Assembly (NCBI RefSeq): GCF_000025885.1
Contig: NC_014011.1
Location: 930,001-994,000, forward strand
DNA: 64,000 bases
Source of the DNA: Aminobacterium colombiense DSM 12261
GTDB lineage: Bacteria > Synergistota > Synergistia > Synergistales > Aminobacteriaceae
Direction: 5' to 3'
Numbering within the stretch: position 1 is the stretch's first letter; every line of letters begins with the position of its first letter. The notes below the pieces were generated by a model, which saw only the letters and a list, made by a program, of their open reading frames with translations, was not told the origin of the DNA and searched no databases. This document shows, piece after piece, positions 37,100 to 46,229 of the stretch. Both the position numbers and the translations under genes were made by a program.

Positions 37100-37141
37100 C
37101 CTGACTAACATAACAAACTCTATACGCATAATAAACAGTAT

Positions 37142-37161
37142 GGGCGGCCCTTGAGCCGCCC
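37142..37161 (+). terminator. Intrinsic terminator after the TAXI permease
   Basis: Perfect 7-base arms GGGCGGC / GCCGCCC with a 6-base loop, followed by AGTTTTAT, ~40 bases downstream of the permease stop. Confidence 0.8.
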
Positions 37162-37264
37162 AGTTTTATACTGCCAATGGCAGAAATTGTTTTAAAAGCT
37201 CTATCACCTTGTTGATCTTATTCTTAAAATGCACTGCTGTTTTTTAAATTTTAAAAAGAGAGAG

Positions 37265-37981
37265 CTACATTTGTTGTTTTAAAATAACCATTTCTGTCGT
37301 GTCATTCCGATTATAAAAAAGCATGATTGAAGCATTTGCTGCAAATTTATTCGCCAGGTAAGATTTTAGAGCGCTGCTTTCCATTTCTTTGGTACTACGG
37401 CCGTTGACTTCAATAATGATGTCTTTAGGCAGCAGACCTTCATCTGCAGCTAAGCTCCCAGGTTCTACTTTTGGAATAAGAATGTATCCCTCACCATTTT
37501 TATCTCCTAGAATAATCCCAAGAGCTTTTTGCCGTTCATTTCCAGAGCCAGGAAGTTGATTAACGGCTTCGCTGGCAATCTGATCCATTGGTGTTCCGTC
37601 AATTTTATTGCGAATTTCTTTAATAAGAGGAATAAGATGGTCGATTGATCGTTGACGTGCAAGTTGACCCTGCACTAACTCCGTTTCACTAACCATCAAC
37701 TTGATGTTCCCGTCACGCTCTAACATGTTGAATTTTACCTTGCATAGCTGTGATGTCACCCAAAACCCATCACCAAAATTCTTTGCAACTATAATTTTGT
37801 ATTTGTCTACTTCATCAACTGTAAAATTTTTGCCAGTCATGACTTCTAAAATCATGTCTTGCACTTCTTCCACTGTTGTTTCATGGATTGTCGTAGTATA
37901 GAGTTTAGCGGCGAAGGAAGATGATGCCATAACTATCAATAAGGTTAATATGATAAGAAGCATTCCAAGAATACGTTTCAT
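37265..37981 (-). CDS. Secreted PDZ-domain protein
   Basis: 238 residues. The signal peptide covers residues ~1-24 (ending SSSFAAK). The central part (~25-140) is of no recognised family. A C-terminal PDZ-like domain (~150-235) has GYILIPKVEPGSLAADEGLLPKDIIIEVNG. No protease domain is attached, so it probably acts as an adaptor outside the membrane. It is convergent with the TAXI operon and monocistronic. Function is unknown. Confidence 0.75.
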   Translation of the reverse strand: MKRILGMLLIILTLLIVMASSSFAAKLYTTTIHETTVEEVQDMILEVMTGKNFTVDEVDKYKIIVAKNFGDGFWVTSQLCKVKFNMLERDGNIKLMVSETELVQGQLARQRSIDHLIPLIKEIRNKIDGTPMDQIASEAVNQLPGSGNERQKALGIILGDKNGEGYILIPKVEPGSLAADEGLLPKDIIIEVNGRSTKEMESSALKSYLANKFAANASIMLFYNRNDTTEMVILKQQM

Positions 37982-38643
37982 CTCTTTACCTCCTTTATTT
38001 AAACCTTGCTATTCAAAACATTTTAAGGAGGCAGACCGACAGTTTATGGGGGCTCTCAATAACAGATGTTTGTGGCTTTATCAGCTGGTTTATAGGTGCG
38101 TTCTAATCTTATCAACTCTTTATTAGAGCGTTAGGAGGCATTGCTGAAAAGAAATTTCATATTGTTAATCATAGTATGGCTTTTTTCAACCTTTCATCTC
38201 ATCCCACTTTAGCTCTGTGAAATTTACAGCATTATAGAGACTCAATCCTATTTCTGTCCACTCCTGAATTTGGATTTGACAAACAAAAAATTAATTCTAC
38301 TCACACAACAATACTACTAACACTCCTTTTTACAAGTAAAGTTCTACAAACAGAGACAAAACGTTATTTTTGAAGAACATCTCTAGTGTGAGACAGAAAT
38401 TCCAGCGTTTTGCGGCATACTGTACTTCAGATTGGTACGGATTAGGTCTAATTTTTATATCGAAATATCAAGACAAGGAATTGCAAAATTGCTTATTGAA
38501 CAGAAATTATTAATATTGAAAGAATTAGGCGGTAAGATGAGTACTTTATGGATCACACAATATAATTCAGGTGATACAATAGCTCTAACCAAAACAGAGG
38601 TTATATAAGAGATAGGGTAAAATTTTTAAGGGGAGGTTTTTTT
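37982..38643. other. 662-base A/T-rich gap before the glutamate-synthase-like gene
   Basis: No RNA gene was recognised. The plus strand holds an open frame without a good start (38387-38608, 73 codons, ending in a stretch with KELGGKMSTLWITQYNS) that may be a gene remnant. A GGGGAGG ribosome site for the following gene is at ~38630. The rest carries no feature I can support. Confidence 0.4.
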
Positions 38644-40149
38644 ATGTCATTTTCACCAAGTTTAAGTTCAGGCTTTACGGCAGCAAGAAACAGAAGTAAG
38701 TATATTTCTCCTCAGTCAGGAATGTGTTCTTTGTGTGCAGATAAATGTTTGGGAACTTGTGAGATTGGTCAGGCAGCAGTTCTGGGAAAGATGTCTGTTT
38801 ATCCCACAACTACAGGCCCTAATCAGATTGCGTCGGAAAAGGATTATCCAGTAGATTTTTCTCATTTCAACATAAACGGTCGTGCTTTTGGCGCCATAGG
38901 GACAGAGGCTGATTATGAACATGCTGAGATATTTAACGTTAATCTGGCTTCTGAATATGGTAATGATAATAAAATAAAGCTGGATCTGCCTATTGTTTTG
39001 CCCGCTTTAATAAAAATGAACTGGGTTGATTATTTTGGTGGCGCTGCTATGGCAGGAGTTACCTGCATGATAGGGGAAGATGCAAGGAACAAAGACGATG
39101 AACTGAAAATAGAGAACGGTAAAATTTCATCGTTCCCTATGCTTCAAAAAATCCATGATAGCTTTTATAAATATTATCGAGGAGTCGGGCAGATGGTGCT
39201 TCAGTGCAACGTCGATGACCACCTTATGGGCGTTCCTGAAATAGCTTTGAACAAATATGGCTTTGAGGCTCTGGAATTTAAGTTCGGTCAGGGTGCCAAG
39301 GGAACTCAACCGGCCAACAGGATTAAGGACTATGACGAGGCCGTAAAAAAAGTTGAGTGCGGAGCTCTTGTATTTCCCAATCCATTTGATCCTAAAATAA
39401 TAGAACTTAAGGAAAAGGGTTGTTGTCCTAATTTTTACACTTACGGAAGACTGCCGATGTGGACGGAAGAATCAATGTCAAAACGGATTTCTGAACTACG
39501 CGCCATGGGGATGAAAAACGTCTACTTCAAAATGGCTGGTTTCGATCCGTCTGATGTGGAACGTGTAATCAATATGGCAGTGGAAAACAGAGTTGACATG
39601 GTAACATTTGATGGCGCTGGCGGTGGTTCAGGCTATAGCCCCTCGAAGATGATGAATGAATGGTCTCTCCCGACAATTTTGCTTGAAAAAGTTGTCGTAG
39701 ATATCTGTGCAAAACTACAAAAACAGGGCAAGGTTCTTCCTGCAATGGTCATGACTGGTGGTTTTGCCAGTGAAGATCAGATATTCAAGTCTCTTGCATA
39801 TGGAGATGGATTTATTAATGCTATTGGTGTCTGTCGTGCCTCTATGGCAGCAGCCATGACAGGAAAGACAATTGGAGACGAGATAAAAGCAGGCAGAACG
39901 CCCGAATTCTTCAAGAAATTTGGCAGTACTGTAGATGAGGTTTTTCATGATCTCGCTGACCTCAGAGGGATATATGGAAAAGAAGCTGACAACTTCTCTA
40001 CAGGAGCAATTGGAGTTTTCTCCTATCTCAATAAATTGGCATTTGGCCTGAGACATTTTGCTGCTTTAAACCGTAAGTTCGATCTAAAATATTTTGACAG
40101 GAGCGATTTGATTCCGCTTACATACTACGCAAGCGATCTTATGGGTTAA
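38644..40149 (+). CDS. FMN-binding glutamate synthase-domain protein (GltB large-domain type)
   Basis: 501 residues. A cysteine-rich N-terminus (CSLCADKCLGTCEIG, residues ~27-41) suggests a [4Fe-4S] site. The rest is the FMN-binding synthase domain of glutamate synthases: KFGQGAKGTQP, VDMVTFDGAGGGSGYSP, MVMTGGFASEDQIFKSLAYGDGF. Such stand-alone proteins occur in archaea and anaerobes and form glutamate with separate glutaminase and ferredoxin-type subunits. No partner is seen here. The ATG follows AAGGGGAGG. Confidence 0.85.
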   Translation: MSFSPSLSSGFTAARNRSKYISPQSGMCSLCADKCLGTCEIGQAAVLGKMSVYPTTTGPNQIASEKDYPVDFSHFNINGRAFGAIGTEADYEHAEIFNVNLASEYGNDNKIKLDLPIVLPALIKMNWVDYFGGAAMAGVTCMIGEDARNKDDELKIENGKISSFPMLQKIHDSFYKYYRGVGQMVLQCNVDDHLMGVPEIALNKYGFEALEFKFGQGAKGTQPANRIKDYDEAVKKVECGALVFPNPFDPKIIELKEKGCCPNFYTYGRLPMWTEESMSKRISELRAMGMKNVYFKMAGFDPSDVERVINMAVENRVDMVTFDGAGGGSGYSPSKMMNEWSLPTILLEKVVVDICAKLQKQGKVLPAMVMTGGFASEDQIFKSLAYGDGFINAIGVCRASMAAAMTGKTIGDEIKAGRTPEFFKKFGSTVDEVFHDLADLRGIYGKEADNFSTGAIGVFSYLNKLAFGLRHFAALNRKFDLKYFDRSDLIPLTYYASDLMG

Positions 40150-40236
40150 ATAAGAGGGAAAAGCTCTTTTACTGCACTTCCCCTATTTGGGTGTAGTTTA
40201 GATCCTTAATCGGTAAGATTTAATACATAGAAACAG

Positions 40237-40264
40237 CAGCCAGCAGAAAATCTTCTGCTGGCTG
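40237..40264 (+). terminator. Intrinsic terminator after the glutamate-synthase-like gene
   Basis: Perfect 12-base arms (CAGCCAGCAGAA / TTCTGCTGGCTG) with an AATC loop, followed by ATTTTATTT, ~90 bases after the stop. It marks the end of the core region before the accessory island. Confidence 0.85.
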
Positions 40265-40400
40265 ATTTTATTTATGAAGTGGAGGCGCATGAAAACTATG
40301 ACTGACACCATAACTCCTTGAAAATGCAGGGCTCATTTTTTAGTAGAGGTTCATTTTGTACAACTTCTTTGCACAAACCTTTCTCAGATTTTTGTCCATA

Positions 40401-40474
40401 AGAAAACAATTGACTAAGGCGCCACAACTGTCGCATAGCGGCAGTTGTGGTCGCTCTTTAGCCATTTGTTATGT
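40401..40474 (-). repeat. attC-like recombination site at the downstream end of the SIR2-HerA-KTSC unit
   Basis: Four bases after the KTSC stop, the minus strand reads ACATAAC, then a long imperfect hairpin with inner arms CCACAACTG / CAGTTGTGG and further pairing of TGGCTAA with TTAGTCA outwards. Such an imperfect palindrome with unpaired bases, next to a cassette stop codon, is how integron attC sites look. The 7-base ACATAAC is the exact complement of GTTATGT at 43711-43717 ahead of the SIR2 gene, as expected for the two ends of one circular cassette. The outer right core (GTTTTCT) is degenerate. Inference only. Confidence 0.45.
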
Positions 40475-40478
40475 GATA

Positions 40479-40691
40479 TTATCCTACTCTTGATTCAGAG
40501 TATTGATTTTTTATCTTTAGACGAAAAAAATGCCCTTTTGATTCTGAGGCTTCAAACTCAAGCCAAAGTGATTCAGGAAAATCAAAATATTGCCAAACTG
40601 GACCACTATTGAATTCAATTTCAAGGGTAGAATTGTTTGCATCATAGCCAATGCTTCGAATTATTGATGAATTAACATTTTGTCTGTCCAT
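40479..40691 (-). CDS. KTSC domain protein
   Basis: 70 residues starting MDRQNVNSSIIRSIGYD; ATG at 40691 lies 5 bases after AAGGTGG. It matches the KTSC fold: EIEFNSGPVWQYFDFP and then KGHFFRLKIKNQY (KTSC proteins end with a similar F..xIK..Y segment). KTSC domains are small, often linked to phage or RNA/DNA metabolism. The gene follows herA by 21 bases and is likely cotranscribed. A role in the defence unit is not established. Confidence 0.78.
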   Translation of the reverse strand: MDRQNVNSSIIRSIGYDANNSTLEIEFNSGPVWQYFDFPESLWLEFEASESKGHFFRLKIKNQYSESRVG

Positions 40692-40712
40692 AAATACCAC
40701 CTTTTTTAAGAG

Positions 40713-42488
40713 TTATATTTTTTGCTCTCTTATTTTAGTTACTACAGATTTGTAATTTTCCTCAGAGGGCTCATATTTTTTACTCCAACACTCTACAAGT
40801 TTGGGGTCTTCACTCGTCGGTCTTGGATTGTTCAGTTTTACTCTTATTCTGGATGGTATCTTGATTGATTCACCAACAATAACAGCCTCACCAATCCGCA
40901 AAGAAGGCAACAAGTCTATCAAACTATTTAAATTGTCTGGAGATGATGATTTAACAATAGATTGATCCCCTGAATTTGTTAAACGTAAAGCTATTAGCGT
41001 TCCAACTTGAGCAAGGATGGTTTCTGAAATTTCAGAAGGTCTTTGAGATATGACTAATGCCCCAACCCCAAACTTCCGACCTTCTTTAAAAATTCGTTCA
41101 ACAGCGTTTTTCGAATAACTGTTATTATCATTCTTGTTTAAATAAGTATGGGCTTCTTCGTAAGCAAGCAAGAGCGGGCGATTTTTTCCAGTATAAGACT
41201 CATATTTTCCCCAATACATGCTGTCATAGACAAATCTTGTAATCAATCCAATCGCAATATCCAATACTTCAAAAGGGACTCCGCTAAGATCAAGTATGGC
41301 CAATTTGTTTTCACTGCCTATCCATTCATTCAACAAATTATGCAAGTCTTTTGAGGATGATGCATCTTTGTAATCACCAGGGTGAAACATAAAATTAAAT
41401 CTGGAATCTTTAAGACGTGCTAAAAGCTTTTTTTCATATGAGTAAAAATCTTTATGCTGGCTTACATGTGGGGGTTGATTGTTGGCCGTAGTCAAATGGG
41501 AGGTAAATTCTGCTCCAATAAGATTTTCATAATCACCTTTATTTATTTCATATTTAGTCTCTCGCTTTTGTTCATCTTTTTTTGTCGATTCAAAACTTGC
41601 ATTCAGCCACCAATTCATTTCATACCATAATTTACGGGCACTAAAAGGAATTGGAGAATCCGCAGTAATAAACTCTTGAGTCACATCACCTGACTTTAGT
41701 TTACAGTTTTCCTTCTTAAATGTTGTTATTAACTCTCGTAATAAACGATACTCTACCCTCTGATCATCAGTCGGCTTCGCACCAACAAGAAAAAAGGCTA
41801 ATTCATCAAAATTCATCAACCAAAACGGGATATATAAAGGGTTAGAAGGGGCATTTATTCTGAAAACTTTTGCACTAGGAAAGGCAGAAGCATATTCACC
41901 ATGTGGGTCAATTAAAATCACTCTTGAGCCATCATAATCGTTTAATATTGCTCTTAGTATGCTAACAGTAGTATTTGACTTCCCACTACCTGTTGAACCT
42001 AAAATGGCGCAATGCCGTAATATCAGTTTATGGATATCAACATAGACACTCAAATTATCCGAAGAAGAGTGTTTCCCTATTTCAATAGAGCCAGCATCTT
42101 TTCCCCCATATATGTCAAACAAGTCTTTTTCAATTACCAAGTGAACCTCATCGTTAATTGTTGGGTAGGTACCAATGCCCTTCTCAAAATCATCATCGCC
42201 AATTTTTTCTCCAACAAGCTGGACACTCAAAAAACGAGACCCAACAATTTGACCTATTATATTTTCATCACTTTTCCCTGGGGTATTGCTAACAGAAGAT
42301 ACTATTCCATAGGTTGTAATATTGCCCATTGGCATTTTTACAAAAGTACCTATCTGTCCAATTTTGTACAAACGACCATTAATTATTGGTGCAGCGGAAG
42401 GGATATCATCCGACACCTCGACCTCGACAGTGCTTGAGTCCACCCTAATTATTTTCCCGAGGTATGTTATTTCACTGTCCACTTGCAA
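40713..42488 (-). CDS. herA: HerA-type hexameric ATPase/helicase of a SIR2-HerA defence pair
   Basis: 591 residues. An N-terminal HAS-barrel (residues ~1-110) precedes the ATPase core with Walker A GSTGSGKSNTT (~residue 165) and VILIDPHGEY. A long insertion (~270-370) is followed by Walker B LLAYEEAHTYL and a sensor region VISQRPSEI. HerA-family FtsK-like ATPases are DNA translocases. Here the start overlaps the SIR2 gene 3' end by 17 bases, so both are co-translated. SIR2-HerA pairs are known antiphage systems (Nezha). Confidence 0.9.
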   Translation of the reverse strand: MQVDSEITYLGKIIRVDSSTVEVEVSDDIPSAAPIINGRLYKIGQIGTFVKMPMGNITTYGIVSSVSNTPGKSDENIIGQIVGSRFLSVQLVGEKIGDDDFEKGIGTYPTINDEVHLVIEKDLFDIYGGKDAGSIEIGKHSSSDNLSVYVDIHKLILRHCAILGSTGSGKSNTTVSILRAILNDYDGSRVILIDPHGEYASAFPSAKVFRINAPSNPLYIPFWLMNFDELAFFLVGAKPTDDQRVEYRLLRELITTFKKENCKLKSGDVTQEFITADSPIPFSARKLWYEMNWWLNASFESTKKDEQKRETKYEINKGDYENLIGAEFTSHLTTANNQPPHVSQHKDFYSYEKKLLARLKDSRFNFMFHPGDYKDASSSKDLHNLLNEWIGSENKLAILDLSGVPFEVLDIAIGLITRFVYDSMYWGKYESYTGKNRPLLLAYEEAHTYLNKNDNNSYSKNAVERIFKEGRKFGVGALVISQRPSEISETILAQVGTLIALRLTNSGDQSIVKSSSPDNLNSLIDLLPSLRIGEAVIVGESIKIPSRIRVKLNNPRPTSEDPKLVECWSKKYEPSEENYKSVVTKIREQKI

Positions 42489-43671
42489 TTACCTCGATGT
42501 TTTCTTTTTTCCCGGAGTTTGTGATTAGGAAATTTATGAAATGATTAAAATCGCCGAGCTTTAAACAATTATTTGTCTCATCCCAATAACTCTCTGATTT
42601 GTCATTTTGGTTCAAGTCGTCTTCTTTATACTCCCATTCACCAAGTGTTCCGTTGATAATTGCTTTAGTTGGTCCAAAAACAGTCAAATTTAGAAATGGC
42701 GAGGATACCTTATATAATTCCTCCACTTCTGAATCTTGGTAAAAGAAAACCAAAATAAATAATCGATTATTTTGTCTTAGTGAATTGAATGCTATTTCGT
42801 TGATATGCTGATCGGAAAATGAATATCCAGTAAAGATAAAAAGACGTTCTCCGCCTAAGAGGAAATTTTTGAATCGATCAAAATAAGCGACAAATGGTTG
42901 TTTTTGGGAAGAATCGTATTTTTCCTTAGATGGATAAATAACAAGCTCATTATCTAAATTTTTAATGTCTGAGATTTTCCCAACGCGGACTATATTATGA
43001 GGATTGCAATCACTATTTTTTTTCCAAAACCAACTAAAAGAACCATGTATCTTCCATAGCCGAATCCAATTCTGTGTTAAATCTGATTTTTCTACAAATC
43101 TATCTATACTTTCAGGCCAGAAAAACGGTTCATAAGATCCAACGAATCCATCAAAGTATGGGGTACGTATTGCCTCTAAGGATTTCTCAATAATTAAATC
43201 ATAATTGGATGTGAAGATTTCTTTTGAAAAGTCCCTGTTCTGCATATTTAACCAAGCAAAGAATTTCTTGGTATTTGAAAGATCGACAGTCTCTTCGCTT
43301 TTGCTTATTATTTCATATATTTGTTTGCAAATTTCATTATCAAGATCTGTTGCTAATTCTCCACTTATATCTAAATAACTTTTATCACCTCTTTCTCCAG
43401 TTATTGATCTGATTTGCCGCAACTGGTTAAGAATGTCTTCAATATTTATAGTTTTGTCTGGGTATATAGAATCAAGTTCATCTTTGATTTTCTTAAAATT
43501 AGCTTGTTGGTCATCTTGTAGAGCGCTTTCTACACCTGTTGTCAAAGTAGCTATATTGGGGACTCCTAAAGCACAAGATGTACCAGCCCCAAAAAAGAAG
43601 CCATATTTTTTAGAATAAGAGAGCTGGTTCTTTAGTTCTCGAATTTCTCTTACGAGATTAAATTTGACCAT
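42472..43671 (-). CDS. SIR2-like NADase of a SIR2-HerA defence pair
   Basis: 399 residues. The N-terminal SIR2-like domain carries the NAD-binding motif GFFFGAGTSCALGVPNI (~residues 24-40), TSNYDLIIEKSLE (~175), WKIHGSFSW (~225) and a FTGYSFSDQHINEI segment (~275). The last is the aspartate/histidine catalytic region in SIR2 effectors. These proteins deplete NAD+ when a phage activates the complex. The ATG follows AAGGAGAT. It lies at the head of the herA-KTSC unit. Confidence 0.88.
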   Translation of the reverse strand: MVKFNLVREIRELKNQLSYSKKYGFFFGAGTSCALGVPNIATLTTGVESALQDDQQANFKKIKDELDSIYPDKTINIEDILNQLRQIRSITGERGDKSYLDISGELATDLDNEICKQIYEIISKSEETVDLSNTKKFFAWLNMQNRDFSKEIFTSNYDLIIEKSLEAIRTPYFDGFVGSYEPFFWPESIDRFVEKSDLTQNWIRLWKIHGSFSWFWKKNSDCNPHNIVRVGKISDIKNLDNELVIYPSKEKYDSSQKQPFVAYFDRFKNFLLGGERLFIFTGYSFSDQHINEIAFNSLRQNNRLFILVFFYQDSEVEELYKVSSPFLNLTVFGPTKAIINGTLGEWEYKEDDLNQNDKSESYWDETNNCLKLGDFNHFINFLITNSGKKENIEVIASGQ

Positions 43672-43710
43672 TCATTTATCTCCTTATAGGTGTGTAATTG
43701 TCACACTTGC

Positions 43711-43794
43711 ACATAACTCAGGCTCGGGCCAGATTGGCTAACAAGCTACCACGGACGTGCGGCCCCTGCAGTCCAGTGCAGCCGTTGGTTAGGT
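43711..43794 (-). repeat. attC-like recombination site between the DUF4238 gene and the SIR2 gene
   Basis: Three bases after the DUF4238 stop the minus strand reads ACCTAAC (43788-43794). The site then runs to GTTAGCC at 43736-43742, exactly 59 bases overall, and further to GTTATGT at 43711-43717. GTTAGGT-type and ACCTAAC-type 7-mers are the simple sites of attC. Inner G/C-rich arms can pair with bulges. Position directly after a stop codon and before a ribosome site fits a cassette junction. Confidence 0.45.
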
Positions 43795-43796
43795 CA

Positions 43797-44827
43797 TTAC
43801 TTATAATATTCCAGTTCTGATTGTTTATTAAGATCATGCCATTTTTTTAATTCAGCTTGTTCTTTTTTATATTGAATACTATCTACAGATCTCGGTAAAA
43901 TTTTCTCATTTTCATTATCGAAGCTATCTGCAAAAATCATTCTGTTTGCATTTTCTGCTATGATTTTCCTAAAAAATACTGTCTTATCAACAGACAATAT
44001 AGTTCCCTTTTGCATTGGTTTATCGCCTATCTGGACAAACATTGCATGTTTGGGACTGATTGGGAAAAAATGTTACCCTTCGGGTTACCCCACCCGCCTT
44101 TCAGATCATAATTTTGTGAATTTGTGAAGTTTAGTTTTACAACTGGATTGTCGCTAGTAAACCATTTAAAACCCTTTGCAGGTTTAACAATTGTCCATTT
44201 ATGATTAAGCAAAACTTTAAACGTATTCTCAAGCAAATGCCTGATTGAGAAAAGCCACGTGCCTCGGCCTATATATGTTTCTGCTTTTATAGTTACTTCT
44301 TTCTCACCTGAAGAAGATTCCGTTGTCACTCTCAGCGGCAAGAGAGAAGCTGTTTGATTAGTTACTTTAAGGTTAGCACCATCAATTTTTTCATCACATT
44401 CAAGTTTTTCTTTCAGCACTTGTAATGTGTTTTCTAATGCTTCCTGTAGTGATTCCCTGCTACGTTTCAAATGTTCATATAACCTTGCAGGAGTTCTAAC
44501 ATCTTGTGCAGCAAGAAATTTTATCAATACTTGCCAATCATTAACAGTCAGCCTCTGGTTTGATACAACTTTCTCAAGAGCTCTGTTGGCAGGGGTTTCA
44601 TACTCGCTGTCTAACCACCTTTCAAATTCGTCTGATTCTTCCCCTGATACCATACGGGTATACAAGTGTTTATGGTAAGCAATTGCAGCAACAGAGCATT
44701 TCTTCCATACAGGAACGGTGTCATGACTAACAAGTGTACGATAAAGACAAATCTGATGATTAGAATCTGCTCATCTTTTTAAATAACACTCTGGCACAAA
44801 ATGATTTTTTATATGCAATTCACTCAT
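43797..44827 (-). pseudogene. DUF4238 protein, broken by a TGA and a frameshift
   Basis: The ancestral reading from ATG at 44827 gives MSELHIKNHFVPECYLKR, then a TGA at 44771-44773 where Trp (TGG) would fit, then ADSNHQICLYRT and on through a DUF4238-like body. A second lesion is at ~44070: a run of six T where seven would restore frame, moving from NPKGNIF into FPxSPKHAMFVQIG. The 3' part (43797-44042) ends in SELEYYK. DUF4238 proteins are often found in defence islands. This copy is dead unless both lesions are sequencing errors. Confidence 0.75.
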
Positions 44828-44839
44828 ATGGTTTATCAT

Positions 44840-44846
44840 GCCTAAC
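44840..44846 (-). other. GTTAGGC core at the upstream edge of the DUF4238 cassette
   Basis: Minus-strand GTTAGGC fits GTTRRRY and lies 12 bases ahead of the DUF4238 ATG. The end site ACCTAAC at 43788-43794 complements it at 6 of 7 bases, as expected for the two ends of a cassette. The sequence before it (TTAACTT) resembles the segment before GTTAGCC at the next junction (TAGCTT). No integron integrase is in the window. Confidence 0.4.
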
Positions 44847-45384
44847 AAGTTAATAGTTCGTTTCTTTACATCTCATTTGAAATGTCACCGATTATAAGCT
44901 TCCCTACCGGATGATTTTGTCTTACACGATTAAGTGTACCATAAAAACACATATTATTAAGAAAAAACTTGATATTACACATGATCAAGTTACTGAAGAC
45001 GCTTTTAGATAAATTCTACGATTTTACATATAGGTTTTGGATATTGATCCAATCATTCTATGGAACTTGGCCGGGAATATTCATATTTTTAAAATTTTGA
45101 AAGCAACCAAAAGAATGCTTTCTATTGACTGTTCGTTATCATATGGTGGAGGCGCGTGGAAACACTAGGCCTACTTAAAGCATTGCAAATGCTACATTGT
45201 CAAATCCAAATTCATCAGTTTATGGATACTTTTAGGTGCTGACGATTTTTTGACATACCCTAAATGTTTTTATCTTTAGGGTTGAGATTATGGAGAATGC
45301 TATGGTGAATTATTAGTAACATTATGGATAAAGATTGTCTTGAGAAAATTCAGACGTCTAAGAAAACCAATACCTAAAATATTA
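44847..45384. other. 538-base non-coding stretch in the accessory island
   Basis: A/T-rich with stops in all frames. It holds a ribosome-site-like GGTGGAGGCGCGTG at ~45150, followed by a 27-codon frame starting GTG GAA ACA. A closely similar TGGAGGCGCATGAAAAC occurs at ~40276-40296. Nothing else is supported here. Confidence 0.35.
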
Positions 45385-45965
45385 TTACTCCTCCTTGGAT
45401 TTCCAATCTCTTGATAATTTCAGTGCTTTTCCTATCAAGCTGACTGTTATTCGTTTACTCACTAAGCTTCTCATTCGCAGAATTTCTTCACCATTTGCTT
45501 TTGTAGCAGGAAGGTTAAACCACATGTACGCCAGGGGTATTTTGCGCACAAGCATTACCTTGTTCAGCGGCCTTCTGATACCAACAGTTCTGGCAGCTTC
45601 ATTCAATATTCTGTAAGCCTGTACCCTTGTGATAGCTCCATTTCCTTTCTTGGACTGGAACAGTGGCAATTCACTTTCAGTTTCAACATTCTCCATGTAT
45701 TCCTGAATGGCCTTCCTAGCATTTTTACCAATGGGAAAGTCTTTCGATTTACCTGTTTTCTTTTCACGCATGCTGATACGATCCCTTACATTGCCTCTGT
45801 CATCAATCACATCAGATACCTTCAGCGCAAGCAGATCAGACACTCTCAGTCCCGAATTGATACCAAGCACGAATAACACAAGTAATCTCTCGCTTTATGG
45901 TTCTTGAGAATCTTCTTTATGCGTTCTATGACCTTTCGATCCCTTATAGGCTGTACAAATTCTAT
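45385..45965 (-). pseudogene. Decayed tyrosine recombinase (site-specific integrase)
   Basis: The 3' part (45385-45879) encodes FVLGINSGLRVSDLLALKVSDV, the box-I arginine region of phage-type integrases. Upstream, another frame gives IEFVQPIRDRKVIERIKKIL and ARDYL, so a frameshift lies near 45880. An AGGAGG ribosome site is 8 bases before ATA (45963-45965), where ATG would be expected. The C-terminus lacks the usual HxxR and Tyr boxes and looks scrambled. It is a dead copy. Confidence 0.72.
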
Positions 45966-46056
45966 CTATGGCACCTCCTGCGAAATGTAATGCGAATAGT
46001 AATTATTTCAGTTGTGTTACTTTAAGAATCATACGCTTGCTGTTATCAAGACAAGA

Positions 46057-46097
46057 ATATGCCACAAACCTATGAAATCACTGAGCTTGTGGCATAT
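46057..46097. terminator. 11-base inverted repeat upstream of the secreted Tyr-rich protein gene
   Basis: Perfect arms ATATGCCACAA / TTGTGGCATAT with a 19-base loop. The tail is T-poor on both strands, so termination would be weak. It could be a remnant terminator from the integrase side or a recombinase-related repeat. Confidence 0.4.
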
Positions 46098-46140
46098 TTG
46101 AAAATGCAACAAAACTAGATTGTGTTACCTGAACCTCCAA

Positions 46141-46190
46141 CCTCTTCCTTGCATCCTCTTTCACTGTGACTTAATATTCTTGTGGACGCA
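46141..46190. repeat. Left copy of a 50-base imperfect direct repeat
   Basis: About 80% identical to 46791-46840, with a perfect 17-base core (TCACTGTGACTTAATAT). The two copies bracket the Ala/Tyr-rich secreted-protein gene and lie next to decayed integrase genes. They could be recombination boundaries of a ~650-base cassette. Confidence 0.55.
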
Positions 46191-46229
46191 GTTTTGAAGT
46201 AGTTTTCTTAATAGGAAGGTGATCGCTTG

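Noticed and set aside
40237-40474. CRISPR array
   Set aside because: The hairpins here are single inverted repeats; no regularly spaced direct repeats exist in the window.
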